Positions 44,026-52,881 of a stretch of DNA of 64,000 nt are shown here, piece by piece. Position 1 is the first letter of the stretch, and each line of letters begins with the position of its first letter. Under the pieces are notes generated by a model. The model was not told the DNA's origin. It saw nothing but the letters and a program-made list of their open reading frames with translations, and searched no databases. Both the position numbers and the translations under genes were made by a program. Source of the stretch: Candidatus Melainabacteria bacterium (GTDB taxonomy: Bacteria; Cyanobacteriota; Vampirovibrionia; LMEP-6097); assembly GCA_005110385.1 (NCBI GenBank), contig DUDT01000014.1, positions 287,328 to 351,327 of the forward strand. Reading direction: 5' to 3'.

Positions 44026-45192
44026 ATGACAAGTGAAGCGTATATCGTAGATCTAGTAAGAACACCGATGGGCAGAGGGAAAGCTGGCTCTTCATTATCA
44101 AGTGTACATCCAGTTGATTTAGGTGCTGCACCAGTGAAAGCTTTAATAGAGCATAATAAACTAGACCCTAAATCTATAGATGATCTTATTTATGGCTGTG
44201 TAACTCCTATAGCTGAGCAAAGCATGAACATAGCTAGACTTATAGCTTTACTGGCTTTAACAGAGAATGTTCCAGGTATTCAAATAAATAGAATGTGCAG
44301 CTCGGGCTTACAGGCAGTAGACTTCGCTGTGCAGGGAATCAAAGCTAATGATTATGAGCTAGTTATAGCTGGTGGCGTGGAACACATGGGCAGAGTGCCT
44401 ATGGGGATGGATTCACTGCCACTACCGAGTTCGGCGAATCAAGGTTCTAGTTTATCTGATTCTTACTTAGCGAAATACCCTGTAAAAAGCATGGGGCAGT
44501 CAGCGGAACTTATCGCTGAAAAATGGGGATTCAGTCGTATAGAGTTAGATACCTTCAGCGCAGAGTCTCATAAAAAAGCTTTTAATGCTGCTTCTAGTGG
44601 CTATTTCGATAATGAAATCATCGGAGTCGAGACTAAAGATTTTGGAGTGGTTTTAAAAGACGAGGGCATTCGCCCTGAGATAGATTTAGCTAAAATGGCG
44701 ACTTTGCCAACTCCTTTCAAAGATGGTGGTGTAATTAGTCCGGCTAACGCAAGTCAGATCACAGATGGCGCATCAGCAGTGCTTTTAGCTAGTGAATCTG
44801 CTTTAAAAAAATATAATTTAAAGCCTCGTGCTCGTATTTTAAAAAGCTATGTCTGTGGAAGTGACCCCGTGATGCAGCTTACAGGCCCGATTCCAGCTGT
44901 AAGAGAGCTTTTTAAGAGAACAGGTTTGAGTATGGCTGATATAGATTTAGTGGAAGTTAATGAGGCATTCGCTTCTGTGGTTTTAGCCTGCGTTAAAGAA
45001 TTAGAAATACCTTTAGATAAGCTGAATGTAAATGGTGGTGCGATAGCTTTAGGTCATCCTCTGGGCTGCTCTGGTGCAAGAATACTGAGCACTTTAGTAA
45101 ATGAGCTGGAAAGAAGAAAATTAAAAAGAGGTCTAATCACTATGTGTGTGGGCTTTGGGCAAGGGATAGCGACTATAGTGGAATTAGTTTAG
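44026..45192 (+). CDS. Acetyl-CoA acetyltransferase/thiolase
   Basis: Thiolase interconverting acetoacetyl-CoA or 3-ketoacyl-CoA with acetyl-CoA. Active-site Cys in NRMCSSGLQAVDFA (about residue 90), His in NGGAIALGHPLGCSGAR and the second Cys in MCVGFGQG are all present. Length about 388 residues. The start MTSEAYIVDLVRTPMG at 44026 matches the family start better than the ORF-track ATG at 44008. With the acyl-CoA dehydrogenase and thioesterase it supports beta-oxidation or the reverse. Biosynthetic (atoB) versus degradative (fadA) type is not resolved. A palindromic element follows the TAG stop directly. Confidence 0.93.
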   Translation: MTSEAYIVDLVRTPMGRGKAGSSLSSVHPVDLGAAPVKALIEHNKLDPKSIDDLIYGCVTPIAEQSMNIARLIALLALTENVPGIQINRMCSSGLQAVDFAVQGIKANDYELVIAGGVEHMGRVPMGMDSLPLPSSANQGSSLSDSYLAKYPVKSMGQSAELIAEKWGFSRIELDTFSAESHKKAFNAASSGYFDNEIIGVETKDFGVVLKDEGIRPEIDLAKMATLPTPFKDGGVISPANASQITDGASAVLLASESALKKYNLKPRARILKSYVCGSDPVMQLTGPIPAVRELFKRTGLSMADIDLVEVNEAFASVVLACVKELEIPLDKLNVNGGAIALGHPLGCSGARILSTLVNELERRKLKRGLITMCVGFGQGIATIVELV

Positions 45193-45232
45193 GGCACTGT
45201 TGCCAAACTCCTATTTCGGCGTTTTCGTCGTC
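45193..45232 (-). repeat. Short palindromic element after thiolase
   Basis: GGCACTGTTGCCAAACTCCT then ATTTCGGCGTTTTCGTCGTC, directly after the thiolase TAG stop codon. The left terminal repeat is of the GGCACTGTTGCC type. Confidence 0.8.
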
Positions 45233-45261
45233 TCATTTTATCTATACGCTCAAGAGTTTTT

Positions 45262-45298
45262 CTATACCATATTTAAGTTGTAGTTAAATATGGTATAG
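45262..45298. promoter_or_regulatory. Perfect 15-bp-arm palindrome upstream of decayed ATPase gene
   Basis: CTATACCATATTTAA and TTAAATATGGTATAG are perfect arms around a 7-nt spacer. Position just before the ATPase remnant suggests a former operator or promoter palindrome of that gene. Confidence 0.6.
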
Positions 45299-45303
45299 TA
45301 TTT

Positions 45304-46082
45304 GGGCGTATATAAAAAGGCTTTTAACTCCTTTCATTAAGCAATTGCTGAAGCGGTTCCCAGCTGTTTTGCTATCTGGAGCTAGGCAGAGTGGCAAGTC
45401 TACACTCTAAAAAAAACTTTCCTAATTACACCTATGTAACTTTAGATGACTTGCAAGCTAGGGATATAGCTACAAAAGACCCGAAAGCATTTTTAAATTT
45501 CTATAAACCGCCTCTCATTATTGATGAGATACAGAATGCTCCTGATCTACTTTAGAAGAACTTCGCAAGAAAAAAATCTCAACATGGATAGATTATTCTT
45601 TACGTGGATTATATCCAGAATTAGTCGCTGATGCAAAATTAGAATCGAAGCTTTGGTATTCAGCATATATTGAATCCCTTCTCAATAAAGATATACGCGA
45701 TAATCTAAAAAAAGAGCACCTCGGCACTTATGATCGTTTTATTAAATTACTTGCAGCTAGATGCTCTCAAGAATTGAAATATCAAGAATTCGCAAAAGAG
45801 CTTGGGGTCAGTAACCTCACCATTCAGTCTTGGATTAGTTTACTTGAGCGTAGTCAAATTATTTTTTTATTACAGCCTTATTACAAAAATTTAGGAAAAA
45901 GAATCGTTAAAAGTCCTAAGTTATATTTTTTAGATACAGGTTTGGTGAGCTATTTATCTGGAAATACGACAAAGGAAATCATTGAAAATGGTCCTATGGC
46001 TGGAGCTTTGTTTGAAAATTTTGTAATAGGGGCAGTTTTAAATTCCTTTAAGCAAAAAAACTGTGGCAATGCACTGGCTTGA
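45304..46082 (+). pseudogene. Decayed AAA ATPase with DUF4143 domain
   Basis: Remains of a COG1373-type ATPase. LLKRFPAVLLSGARQSGKSTL (Walker A) is read from about 45330 and ends in TAA. A frame change then gives NYTYVTLDDLQARDIA and PPLIIDEIQNAPDLL (Walker B) before another stop. A deletion of roughly 50-100 residues follows, and the frame resumes with the DUF4143 part (SAYIESLLNKDIRDNL, FLDTGLVSYLSG, FENFVIGAVLNSF) up to 46082. The C-terminal nuclease-like segment is missing. Several independent lesions make it clearly non-functional. It belongs to the same broad class of mobile ATPases as the intact gene at 12-13.4 kb. Confidence 0.85.
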
Positions 46083-46118
46083 TATTTTTGAAATATTGGG
46101 GGACAAGCCCTTCCCATC

Positions 46119-46730
46119 CTAACTCACCAACTTAAAATACATCTTAGAAATAGTAGACAGTAGTCTATCAAAATCCATCTCAATTCGATGTGGGTTATTT
46201 AAATTCAACCACTCTTCAGCAGTGCATTCTATCATTCCGGCAATGGCTACAGCTGCTATCTTCGAATCTACATGCTTCTGTAAAGGACTCCTGTCTATAA
46301 TCCTTTCGGTGCGTTCGATTAAGCGCAGACGAATATGATAATATTTTTCTGCGAACTGTGGATCTAAGGAAGCAAGCTCTTTACTTAAGCGAATAATGTT
46401 GTAATTACGCTTAAAACTTTCAAAAATCGCAGCAATATCTTTTCTTAAAGCACGATAGGTACTCAGACCTTCTTTATATTCAGCATCTATATCTACGCCG
46501 CCCTGAAAGGCAGTATAGAGATCATCTTCTACCTGTTCTAGTAGCTTATAAAAAACGTCTTTCTTGTCGGAGAAATATAAATAGAAAGTGCCATGCCCTA
46601 AACCAGCGTGAGCAGCGATGTCTTTAACACTAACTTGATTAAAACCTTTTTCAATAAAAACACTTTTCGCAGAATCTAAAATATTCTTACAAGTTTTACG
46701 AGCTTTTTCAGTTTTTAATTCAGAATCCAT
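46119..46730 (-). CDS. TetR/AcrR family transcriptional regulator
   Basis: A 203-residue repressor-type regulator. The N-terminal HTH is KNILDSAKSVFIEKGFNQVSVKDIAAHAGLGHGTFYLYFSDKKDVFYKLLE (residues 13-63), a textbook TetR_N domain. The C-terminal ligand domain (EKYYHIRLRLIERTERIIDRSPL) resembles the fatty-acid-responsive TetR regulators, but the ligand cannot be read from sequence. Divergent from ftsE with a 51-bp gap; the target genes could include the nearby thiolase. No clear operator palindrome seen. Confidence 0.92.
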   Translation of the reverse strand: MDSELKTEKARKTCKNILDSAKSVFIEKGFNQVSVKDIAAHAGLGHGTFYLYFSDKKDVFYKLLEQVEDDLYTAFQGGVDIDAEYKEGLSTYRALRKDIAAIFESFKRNYNIIRLSKELASLDPQFAEKYYHIRLRLIERTERIIDRSPLQKHVDSKIAAVAIAGMIECTAEEWLNLNNPHRIEMDFDRLLSTISKMYFKLVS

Positions 46731-46765
46731 AAATTCAGCCTATGAAATAATGCTCTTCACTGCTG

Positions 46766-46771
46766 TATAAT
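46766..46771 (+). promoter_or_regulatory. -10 element of ftsEX
   Basis: TATAAT ending 10 nt before the ftsE GTG start, leaving at most a few nucleotides of leader. Confidence 0.5.
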
Positions 46772-46781
46772 ATCAAAAAGC

Positions 46782-47468
46782 GTGATTAAATTCAAAAATG
46801 TCAGTAAATTTTATGGACCTATTAAGGCATTAGATAATATTAACTTTGAAATTGAAGCGGGAGAAATGGTTTTCATCGTAGGTCCCAGTGGAGCTGGTAA
46901 ATCTACTTTAATGAAATTACTTTATCGTGAAGAGCGAAATACCCATGGTCAGATTTTAATAAATAATATAGATGTTAGCTCGCTATCTGAAGATAAAATC
47001 CCTTACTTAAGGCGCCGTATGGGTATAATCTTTCAAGATTTTAAATTATTACCGAATAAAAGTATTTTTGATAACATCGCTTATGGATTAAGAGGTCTAG
47101 GCGTTTCTGAATTTGAAATTCAAAAAAGAGTGGCTGGAGCTTTAAATTTAGTAGGTTTATTAGAAAGAGCAGATGCTTTTCCGAATGAGCTTTCAGGTGG
47201 TGAGCAACAGCGTGTTGGTATCGCTAGAGCGATAGTGCAAGGACCGCCATTAGTTATAGCAGATGAACCTACGGGGAATTTAGATCCTAAAACATCTATA
47301 GAGATTTTTAATTTATTGAAAAGTGTCTCCCTGAGAGGAACTACCGTCATAGTTAGTACTCACAATCATAAAATAGTTAAAGAGTTTAAAGAAAGAGTTC
47401 TAGTCCTTGAAGATGGTAAACTTGTTAATGACACTCTTTTAAGCTCAGTGTCTAACCCTTATGCGTAG
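46782..47468 (+). CDS. ftsE: Cell division ATP-binding protein FtsE
   Basis: ATPase of the FtsEX complex, which transmits ATP hydrolysis through FtsX to peptidoglycan hydrolases during division. Walker A VGPSGAGKSTLMKLLYREE, Q-loop IFQDFKLLPNKSIFDNI, signature ELSGGEQQRVGIARAI, Walker B VIADEPTGNLD and ISTHNH-type switch (VSTHNHKIV) are present; the LYREE and FQDFKLLP segments are FtsE-specific. Start is GTG at 46782. The gene overlaps ftsX by 8 nt, so they are translationally coupled. Confidence 0.96.
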   Translation: MIKFKNVSKFYGPIKALDNINFEIEAGEMVFIVGPSGAGKSTLMKLLYREERNTHGQILINNIDVSSLSEDKIPYLRRRMGIIFQDFKLLPNKSIFDNIAYGLRGLGVSEFEIQKRVAGALNLVGLLERADAFPNELSGGEQQRVGIARAIVQGPPLVIADEPTGNLDPKTSIEIFNLLKSVSLRGTTVIVSTHNHKIVKEFKERVLVLEDGKLVNDTLLSSVSNPYA

Positions 47469-48336
47469 TATTAGAATCATTTGGCGTATCCTGAAAGAAA
47501 CCTACCAGAGCATCAAATTCTCTGGAATGTCTAATTTCATGGTTATCAGTATCTTAACTGTAACTCTAGCTTTGTTTGGTGGTGTACTTCAGTTCAATTC
47601 ATCTATTAAGCAGATTTATCAAAACTTAGATAATCAGCTAGAATTCTCTATTTATCTTATTGAAGGAGCTGAGACTAAAGCTATAGCTCAAAAAATTAGC
47701 CAGATTGAGGCAGTAAAGAAAGTTGATATCATCCCTAAAGATATAGCTTGGAGAACTTTTAGGGATAAATTTGGATTCAGCGAAGATTCCAGCAATCCGC
47801 TTCCAGACACGCTTCATGTAAATGTAAAACGTGCTCAAGATCTTAAACCTGTCATAGAGCAGATTAAAAACTATTCAGGTATAGAACAAATCAGCTATGC
47901 TCCTCAGCTATTCCAAGGTCTAAGAAGAGTCAGATCAATTTTATTTTCATTTGGTCTTTTTATCACTTTAATCCTTGCGATAAGCACTATAACCATCATT
48001 TCTAATACGATTCAGCTTATAGTAAAATCTCGTTCACTCGAAATTAAAATACTTCGCTTAGTTGGTGTAGATGACTGGTATATTAGAGGACCTTTTATTA
48101 CTCACGGTATCTTTTATGGTTTAGTATCCTCACTAATAGCGATAATTCCATTAGTTATATTTCAAAACTTTGTCTGGAACTCATTTCAGGCTTCATTTAA
48201 AACTATCATGCCACTTACATTTAGTTTTGATTCTGGTAATGAACTTGGCTTAATCTTTGTAATTATGTTTTTAACTGGAATTATAGTCTGCGGTACTAGT
48301 AGTTATATGGTTACAAACAGATACATTAAAGTCTAA
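47461..48336 (+). CDS. ftsX: Cell division protein FtsX
   Basis: Membrane subunit of FtsEX. The 291-residue protein has one N-terminal membrane helix (NFMVISILTVTLALFGGVLQ), an external domain of about 130 residues (QLEFSIYLIEGAETKAIAQKI... IEQISYAPQ), then three helices near the C-terminus, with SRSLEIKILRLVGVDDWYIRGPFITHGIFYGLVSS between them, the conserved FtsX/MacB signature. Directly coupled to ftsE. Confidence 0.94.
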   Translation: MRSIRIIWRILKETYQSIKFSGMSNFMVISILTVTLALFGGVLQFNSSIKQIYQNLDNQLEFSIYLIEGAETKAIAQKISQIEAVKKVDIIPKDIAWRTFRDKFGFSEDSSNPLPDTLHVNVKRAQDLKPVIEQIKNYSGIEQISYAPQLFQGLRRVRSILFSFGLFITLILAISTITIISNTIQLIVKSRSLEIKILRLVGVDDWYIRGPFITHGIFYGLVSSLIAIIPLVIFQNFVWNSFQASFKTIMPLTFSFDSGNELGLIFVIMFLTGIIVCGTSSYMVTNRYIKV

Positions 48337-48347
48337 GCTGCGTTTAG

Positions 48348-48353
48348 TATAAT
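48348..48353 (+). promoter_or_regulatory. -10 element of GT2 gene (leaderless)
   Basis: TATAAT with 7 nt to the ATG at 48361, so transcription should begin at the start codon. No Shine-Dalgarno. Confidence 0.55.
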
Positions 48354-48360
48354 CAATAAG

Positions 48361-49359
48361 ATGAATCTTAATACAGATAAAGCGAATATTTATAAATACA
48401 AAGCTTCTCTTATAATTCCTGTTTATAACGAGGAAGAAAACTTAGAATTATTGCAAGCAGAAATAGAAAAATCTTTAAATGGAAAAATTAGCTATGAAGT
48501 CGTTTATGTCGATGATGGCAGTAAAGACGCTAGTTACGAGATATTAGAAAAAATAGCTCATAATAAGGATTACGTAAAAGTTATTAAACTGAGACGCAAT
48601 TATGGTCAAACTGCTGCTATGCAAGCTGGTATAGAAAACTCCTCTGGTGAAATTTTAATTCCTTTAGATTCAGATTTACAGAATGATCCTAGTGATATTC
48701 CAGAACTGATTAATAAAATAGAGGAGGGCTATGATGTAGTCAGTGGCTGGAGAAAAAACAGACAAGATACTTTTATTAATCGTAAGTTACCATCAATAAT
48801 AGCTAATAGTATTATTTCTTGGATTTCTGGAGTTAAATTACATGACTATGGCTGTAGCTTAAAAGCCTATAAAGCTGATGTACTGCAGTACGTAAAGCTT
48901 TATGGTGAGCTGCATCGCTTCATTCCCGTCTGTGCAAGCTGGTATGGAGCTAAAGTTACAGAAATGCCAGTTAAGCACCACGCAAGACGCTTCGGTAAGT
49001 CTAAATATGGAATAAATCGTACTATTAAAGTTATTTTGGATTTAATCGTAATTAAATTTTTGACGAATTACGCTACTAGACCTATTTATGTTTTCGGTGG
49101 AATTTCAGTAGCGAGCATGTTATTTTTTATAGGAGCTAGCATCTGGGCTTTAATTTTAAAATTCAGTGAAGGTATAGACTTGGATTCTACACCTTTGCCA
49201 GTGATCGCTGCTATGTTTTTTACTGTCTCTGTGCAGATCGCGATGATGGGATTACTTGCTGATATGTTAATGCGTACCTATTATGAATCCCAAGATAAAA
49301 AGATATATACTGTAGAAAAGCGATTGAATTTCAATCAAGCACAGTATGCGAGTCTTTAA
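48361..49359 (+). CDS. GT2 glycosyltransferase, undecaprenyl-phosphate sugar transferase type (GtrB/ArnC/DPM1-like)
   Basis: A 332-residue membrane-bound GT-A glycosyltransferase that transfers a sugar from a nucleotide donor to a polyprenyl phosphate carrier. SLIIPVYNEEENLELL, VYVDDGSKDASYEIL, GQTAAMQAGIE, PLDSDLQNDPSDI (DxD-type metal site) and HARRFGKSKYG are characteristic, and two C-terminal transmembrane helices (GGISVASMLFFIGASIWALIL and AAMFFTVSVQIAMMGLLADML) match the family. The donor sugar is unknown. The following secreted-protein gene overlaps by 14 nt. Confidence 0.92.
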   Translation: MNLNTDKANIYKYKASLIIPVYNEEENLELLQAEIEKSLNGKISYEVVYVDDGSKDASYEILEKIAHNKDYVKVIKLRRNYGQTAAMQAGIENSSGEILIPLDSDLQNDPSDIPELINKIEEGYDVVSGWRKNRQDTFINRKLPSIIANSIISWISGVKLHDYGCSLKAYKADVLQYVKLYGELHRFIPVCASWYGAKVTEMPVKHHARRFGKSKYGINRTIKVILDLIVIKFLTNYATRPIYVFGGISVASMLFFIGASIWALILKFSEGIDLDSTPLPVIAAMFFTVSVQIAMMGLLADMLMRTYYESQDKKIYTVEKRLNFNQAQYASL

Positions 49360-50530
49360 ACTCAAAACTAAATTAATCTCAGCCTTATTAATGCTACTCG
49401 TAATTAATCCACTGTCTGCTGTAGATCGGTCTCTAAAAGCTCACATAGAATATAAACTAGAGTATGACGAAGAAATTCCCTTACGAGTAACTCAAATCCC
49501 AACTGATTTTGGCATGATTGATAAGGATATAGAGGGAAAGCTGATACCTTTAAACACTAACGCTGAAGTAGTTTTAGAAAATATTTATGATATTCAATTA
49601 TCCGAAAACTCAAATGCCAAAGGTCGGTTAAGCACTAACAATATGAAAGAAGAATTATCTAGTGATTCTCTGAAAATTCTATTACCCAAAGGAAGTAAAT
49701 TTTACGCAAAGGTTAAAAACAGCGAACTCGCTAAATCCTTTAATAGAGACGGGTTTATAGAGTTAGAGTTTTATAAGATAGAAGTCGGCACTTCAAGTAA
49801 GCCTCAATCTATATCAATCCCCAAAGGGGTTTTAAACGCAGATAACAGGGGACTTCGTGAAAGCTTTTCTAATAAAGCAAGCAAAGTGGGAAAAGCGATA
49901 GGCTATACGCTGGGAGGAGCTTTAATCGCTCCTTTAGTTAGTTATCAAATAGCAGGGGTTTTAGTTTTTAGTAATCCCTATATTGCAGGTGGTACTGCTG
50001 CTACTGGAGCTGCAATTGGACTTGCTTACGGCATAGCTAGCAAAGGTAAAAATTTCAATCTAGAGCCAGGTTCTGAGATTAAGTTAAAACCAAATAATGA
50101 CTGGCTTTTAAGTAAACTTGATTCCCAAAACTTGATCAGTAGTGAAGCTCAGCAAGATACAGAAAATTTAACAAAATCCTCAACAGCAGAGTCCAAGAAT
50201 CAGTTGGCAAAAAAAGCCTTACTTAAAATTAATAAGATCAAAAAATCTGGCTCTAATTTTAATCAAAAATGTTTGAAAATCAATCTTGATTATGAAAACA
50301 AAAGTACAGAAGCTATTCGCTTTCTATCTTTTAGACTAGTCGACAGTATGAATAAGGAATACTTCCCTGATGGCGATAGCTTTAAAAGCGGGCAGCTCGC
50401 AGAGCTGCCACAGACAGGGAATCTTAATCTACTTTACTGTGTAGATTTTTCTAAAGCTATTTATAATCTTGAGCTTAGAGGCATGAATACTTATGAGTTA
50501 TTAGCAAGTGAAAAAATTATGCTATACTAA
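49346..50530 (+). CDS. Secreted protein of unknown function with glycine-zipper-like segment
   Basis: A 394-residue protein with signal peptide (KTKLISALLMLLVINPLSA). The N-terminal half is beta-rich and soluble, and residues 180-235 hold a hydrophobic Gly/Ala-rich stretch (AIGYTLGGALIAPLVSYQIAG, GGTAATGAAIGLAYGIAS) resembling glycine-zipper membrane inserts. The next segment EPGSEIKLKPNNDWLL recalls the end of the secreted protein at 32.5-33.2 kb. It overlaps the upstream GT2 by 14 nt, so they are co-expressed; it may be an envelope protein connected with that glycosylation step. Confidence 0.7.
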   Translation: MRVFKLKTKLISALLMLLVINPLSAVDRSLKAHIEYKLEYDEEIPLRVTQIPTDFGMIDKDIEGKLIPLNTNAEVVLENIYDIQLSENSNAKGRLSTNNMKEELSSDSLKILLPKGSKFYAKVKNSELAKSFNRDGFIELEFYKIEVGTSSKPQSISIPKGVLNADNRGLRESFSNKASKVGKAIGYTLGGALIAPLVSYQIAGVLVFSNPYIAGGTAATGAAIGLAYGIASKGKNFNLEPGSEIKLKPNNDWLLSKLDSQNLISSEAQQDTENLTKSSTAESKNQLAKKALLKINKIKKSGSNFNQKCLKINLDYENKSTEAIRFLSFRLVDSMNKEYFPDGDSFKSGQLAELPQTGNLNLLYCVDFSKAIYNLELRGMNTYELLASEKIMLY

Positions 50531-51273
50531 GCCAAAACTTGCTCTAAGGCAGGGAATTGAGCGGATTTAACCTCAGAGACATAAGCCTTGAAAGCATTTA
50601 ACATATCTTCATACTGATAAGAATATCTTTTAACAAATTTAGGCTTAAATAAATTAAATCTACCTAAAAGATCGTCTGTGACTAAGACTTGACCTGTAGT
50701 ATGAGAACCCGCACCGATACCTATAGTAAAAACTCTTATGCTATCAGTAATTAATTTAGCGATAGCCTCTGGGACCATCTCTAATACTAATCCTATAACC
50801 CCACTCTTTTCTAAAGCTTTAGCCTCACTCAGTAAAAGCTCCGCATCTGTTATGAGTTTATTCTGTATCGAAAACTTTTCTACGCTCTGTGGAGTATAAC
50901 CTATATGACCTAGAACCTTGTAACCAGCATTAACTAACTTAGAAATAAGCTCTAAGCTCTCAGCTTCAGCGTTTTCTATTTTTAAAGCATAAATACCCGC
51001 TTCAAAAAATTTTAAAGAATCTTCATAAGCCCCAGTAAGTCCCTTAGATACTGAAACATAAGGTAAGTCTCCTATTATCTTAGTATTCGGCGCACCCCGC
51101 TTCACCGCACGTGTACACATCAACATTTCATCTAAACTAACTTCTTGCGTGGTTTTATAACCAAGAAAGACATTAGCTAAGCTATCTCCAACAAGGATAT
51201 AATCGAGACCAGACTGCTCAAGTGCCCTTGCTGTGTTAAAGTCATAAGCCGTAAGCATTGTAAGCTTGGACAT
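50527..51273 (-). CDS. panB: 3-methyl-2-oxobutanoate hydroxymethyltransferase
   Basis: Adds a hydroxymethyl group from methylene-THF to ketoisovalerate in pantothenate synthesis. LTAYDFNTARALEQSGLDYILVGDSLANVFLGYKTT contains the Mg-binding Asp of VGDSL, and ALKIENAE, GHIGYTPQSV, VLEMVPEAIAKLIT and TIGIGAGSHTTGQVLVTDDLLG are conserved. 248 residues, slightly short for the family. panC is not nearby. A TATAAT hexamer lies 7 nt before the start. Confidence 0.95.
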   Translation of the reverse strand: MSKLTMLTAYDFNTARALEQSGLDYILVGDSLANVFLGYKTTQEVSLDEMLMCTRAVKRGAPNTKIIGDLPYVSVSKGLTGAYEDSLKFFEAGIYALKIENAEAESLELISKLVNAGYKVLGHIGYTPQSVEKFSIQNKLITDAELLLSEAKALEKSGVIGLVLEMVPEAIAKLITDSIRVFTIGIGAGSHTTGQVLVTDDLLGRFNLFKPKFVKRYSYQYEDMLNAFKAYVSEVKSAQFPALEQVLA

Positions 51274-51280
51274 AAAAATA

Positions 51281-51286
51281 ATTATA
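51281..51286 (-). promoter_or_regulatory. -10 element of panB (leaderless)
   Basis: TATAAT on the minus strand with 7 nt (TATTTTT) to the panB ATG, no Shine-Dalgarno. Confidence 0.5.
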
Positions 51287-51293
51287 CTAAATT

Positions 51294-51409
51294 AAACTGC
51301 CCCCATTAATTTCTCCTTAGGAGGTACTTTACCCACGCTTAGGAACAGTATTTCGTTAGCGGTCATTTTTCCCTTAATTTACCTTAAGTGAAGTTAATTG
51401 GGGCAGTTT
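51294..51409. mobile_element. MITE-like element, copy 1 (AAACTGCCCC ends)
   Basis: A 116-bp non-coding unit with inverted ends AAACTGCCCCCATTAA and TTAATTGGGGCAGTTT (one mismatch). Left (TTAATTTCTCCT) and right (TTTTTCCCTTAATT, CTTAAGT) subterminal parts are shared with the copy at 60959, the middle is not. No coding capacity; probably moved by an element elsewhere in the genome. Confidence 0.8.
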
Positions 51410-51464
51410 TATATTAACTAGAGGATATAGATGTTAGAATAAACTTTTTAGTGAATATTTTATT

Positions 51465-52346
51465 TTGCATAAAGAAGTGCTGCCCTCCAATCAATTACAA
51501 GATATATATAACTGGCTTTTAATATCTTTAAAGAACCAAGAAGCTAAGCGGGAAGCCCTAATAATATTAAAAGTAATAGCAGATATTGATCCTCATCAGC
51601 TTTTCACTAAAAAAGACTATCTCTTATCATCTGCACAGATAAAGAAAATTCAAGAAATAGTTAAACTGCGTAATGAAAAACATATTCCGCTAGCTTATCT
51701 TTTGGAAGAAGCTTATTTTCTAGATCTAGAAATCTTCGTAAATAATGCAGTACTAATACCCCGTCCAGAGACAGAATTATTGGTCACCGAAACTCTGAAA
51801 AAAATTAAAGAAGATAAATTAAGGCAGATTAGTATATTGGATCTCTGTACTGGATCTGGGTGCATAGCCCTTGCCTTGAAAAGAGCTTTACCTAGTGCGA
51901 ATGTCTATGCTAGTGATATCTCTAAAGATGCTTTAAATGTGGCTTTAATTAATGCAGAGAAATACAAACAAGATATTAATTTTATTCTTGGTGACTATTT
52001 AGATCCCTTTTTAAGTCAGCAGCGTTCTCCAGTGGCATTGCCCATAATTCGTTCCTCCCCACCATATTTTGACGTCGTAATCTCCAATCCACCTTATATC
52101 GCTGAATCTGATTATACTAGTCTTGCAGCCGAATTAATGCATGAACCCAAACATGCCTTGGTAGGCTTCCCCTACGCACATATTCGGGAACAATTAAAAG
52201 GTTTAATTAAACCTAATGGTTTTTTCGCCTTTGAGTTTGGCTATGAGCAAACTCAAAGGATACTGGAAATTTTCCCTAAAGCAGTTATACATAAGGATTT
52301 AGCTGGTATAGATCGCTTTGCTTTCGTACAGGAAGAAGATTTATAA
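51465..52346 (+). CDS. prmC: Release factor glutamine methyltransferase PrmC/HemK
   Basis: SAM-dependent methyltransferase modifying the GGQ glutamine of peptide release factors. The N-terminal helical domain (QLFTKKDYLL, LAYLLEEAYFLDLEIFVNNAVLIPRPETELLV) is followed by the SAM site ILDLCTGSGCIALALKRALP and the catalytic VISNPPYIAES motif (about residue 205). 293 residues, normal length. A short Ser/Pro insert (SQQRSPVALPIIRSSPPYF) precedes the NPPY strand. Start is TTG at 51465 by the ORF track; a GTG at 51477 is possible. Confidence 0.93.
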   Translation: MHKEVLPSNQLQDIYNWLLISLKNQEAKREALIILKVIADIDPHQLFTKKDYLLSSAQIKKIQEIVKLRNEKHIPLAYLLEEAYFLDLEIFVNNAVLIPRPETELLVTETLKKIKEDKLRQISILDLCTGSGCIALALKRALPSANVYASDISKDALNVALINAEKYKQDINFILGDYLDPFLSQQRSPVALPIIRSSPPYFDVVISNPPYIAESDYTSLAAELMHEPKHALVGFPYAHIREQLKGLIKPNGFFAFEFGYEQTQRILEIFPKAVIHKDLAGIDRFAFVQEEDL

Positions 52347-52398
52347 TGTTTTACTAAAACCATTCTGGGAATTTTTCTAGGTTAAAATGGTATTTTGT

Positions 52399-52881
52399 AT
52401 GCCGATTTTAACTTGCAGTGATGATAATAACTCGAATGACAGTAAAGTCTTCTTTGAGTTAAATTTAAAAAATACTTTTACGATAAAAGATACTTGCCAT
52501 AAGGAAGAAGAGCAAAGCTGGCAATCCTATGAGCTTAAACTTCACGCTGGAACTAAAAGCATTGAATTTAACTCTGCTGATAAAGAACCCAATGAAGTAA
52601 AAGGGTTATTTTGCTTTAATATAAAACCCATAAATGAATTAAAAAACTTAAGTGAAAACTTAAAAAGTTTTTTAGAAAACGAAGAAGAACATTTTGTTTT
52701 TGAACCACTAGAACCCAGTATAGAATTACGCATCAGTAAGAGTCACGCTAATTCTTTTAAAATAGAGCTGTGGGTAGATGCAGGAAACACTTCGACGATT
52801 ATCTACACGTGGGATGCACTTGGCATACGCTTTATGACGACTAAAGAAAAACTTATTCAGTTCTGCGCAGAGCTAGTCTAA
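52399..52881 (+). CDS. Hypothetical protein
   Basis: About 160 residues, soluble and acidic, without a recognised domain; Cys residues occur at the start (TCSDD) and in KDTCHKEEE. I prefer ATG 52399 because a TAAAAT hexamer overlaps the ORF-track start at 52387. Convergent with the M16 peptidase gene, overlapping its stop by 4 nt. Function unknown. Confidence 0.6.
   Translation: MPILTCSDDNNSNDSKVFFELNLKNTFTIKDTCHKEEEQSWQSYELKLHAGTKSIEFNSADKEPNEVKGLFCFNIKPINELKNLSENLKSFLENEEEHFVFEPLEPSIELRISKSHANSFKIELWVDAGNTSTIIYTWDALGIRFMTTKEKLIQFCAELV

Noticed and set aside
50395-50415. GGCAGCTCGCAGAGCTGCC hairpin in the secreted-protein gene as another element copy
   Set aside because: It lacks the AACGCAGAAATTG core and terminal repeats; a simple local palindrome inside coding sequence.
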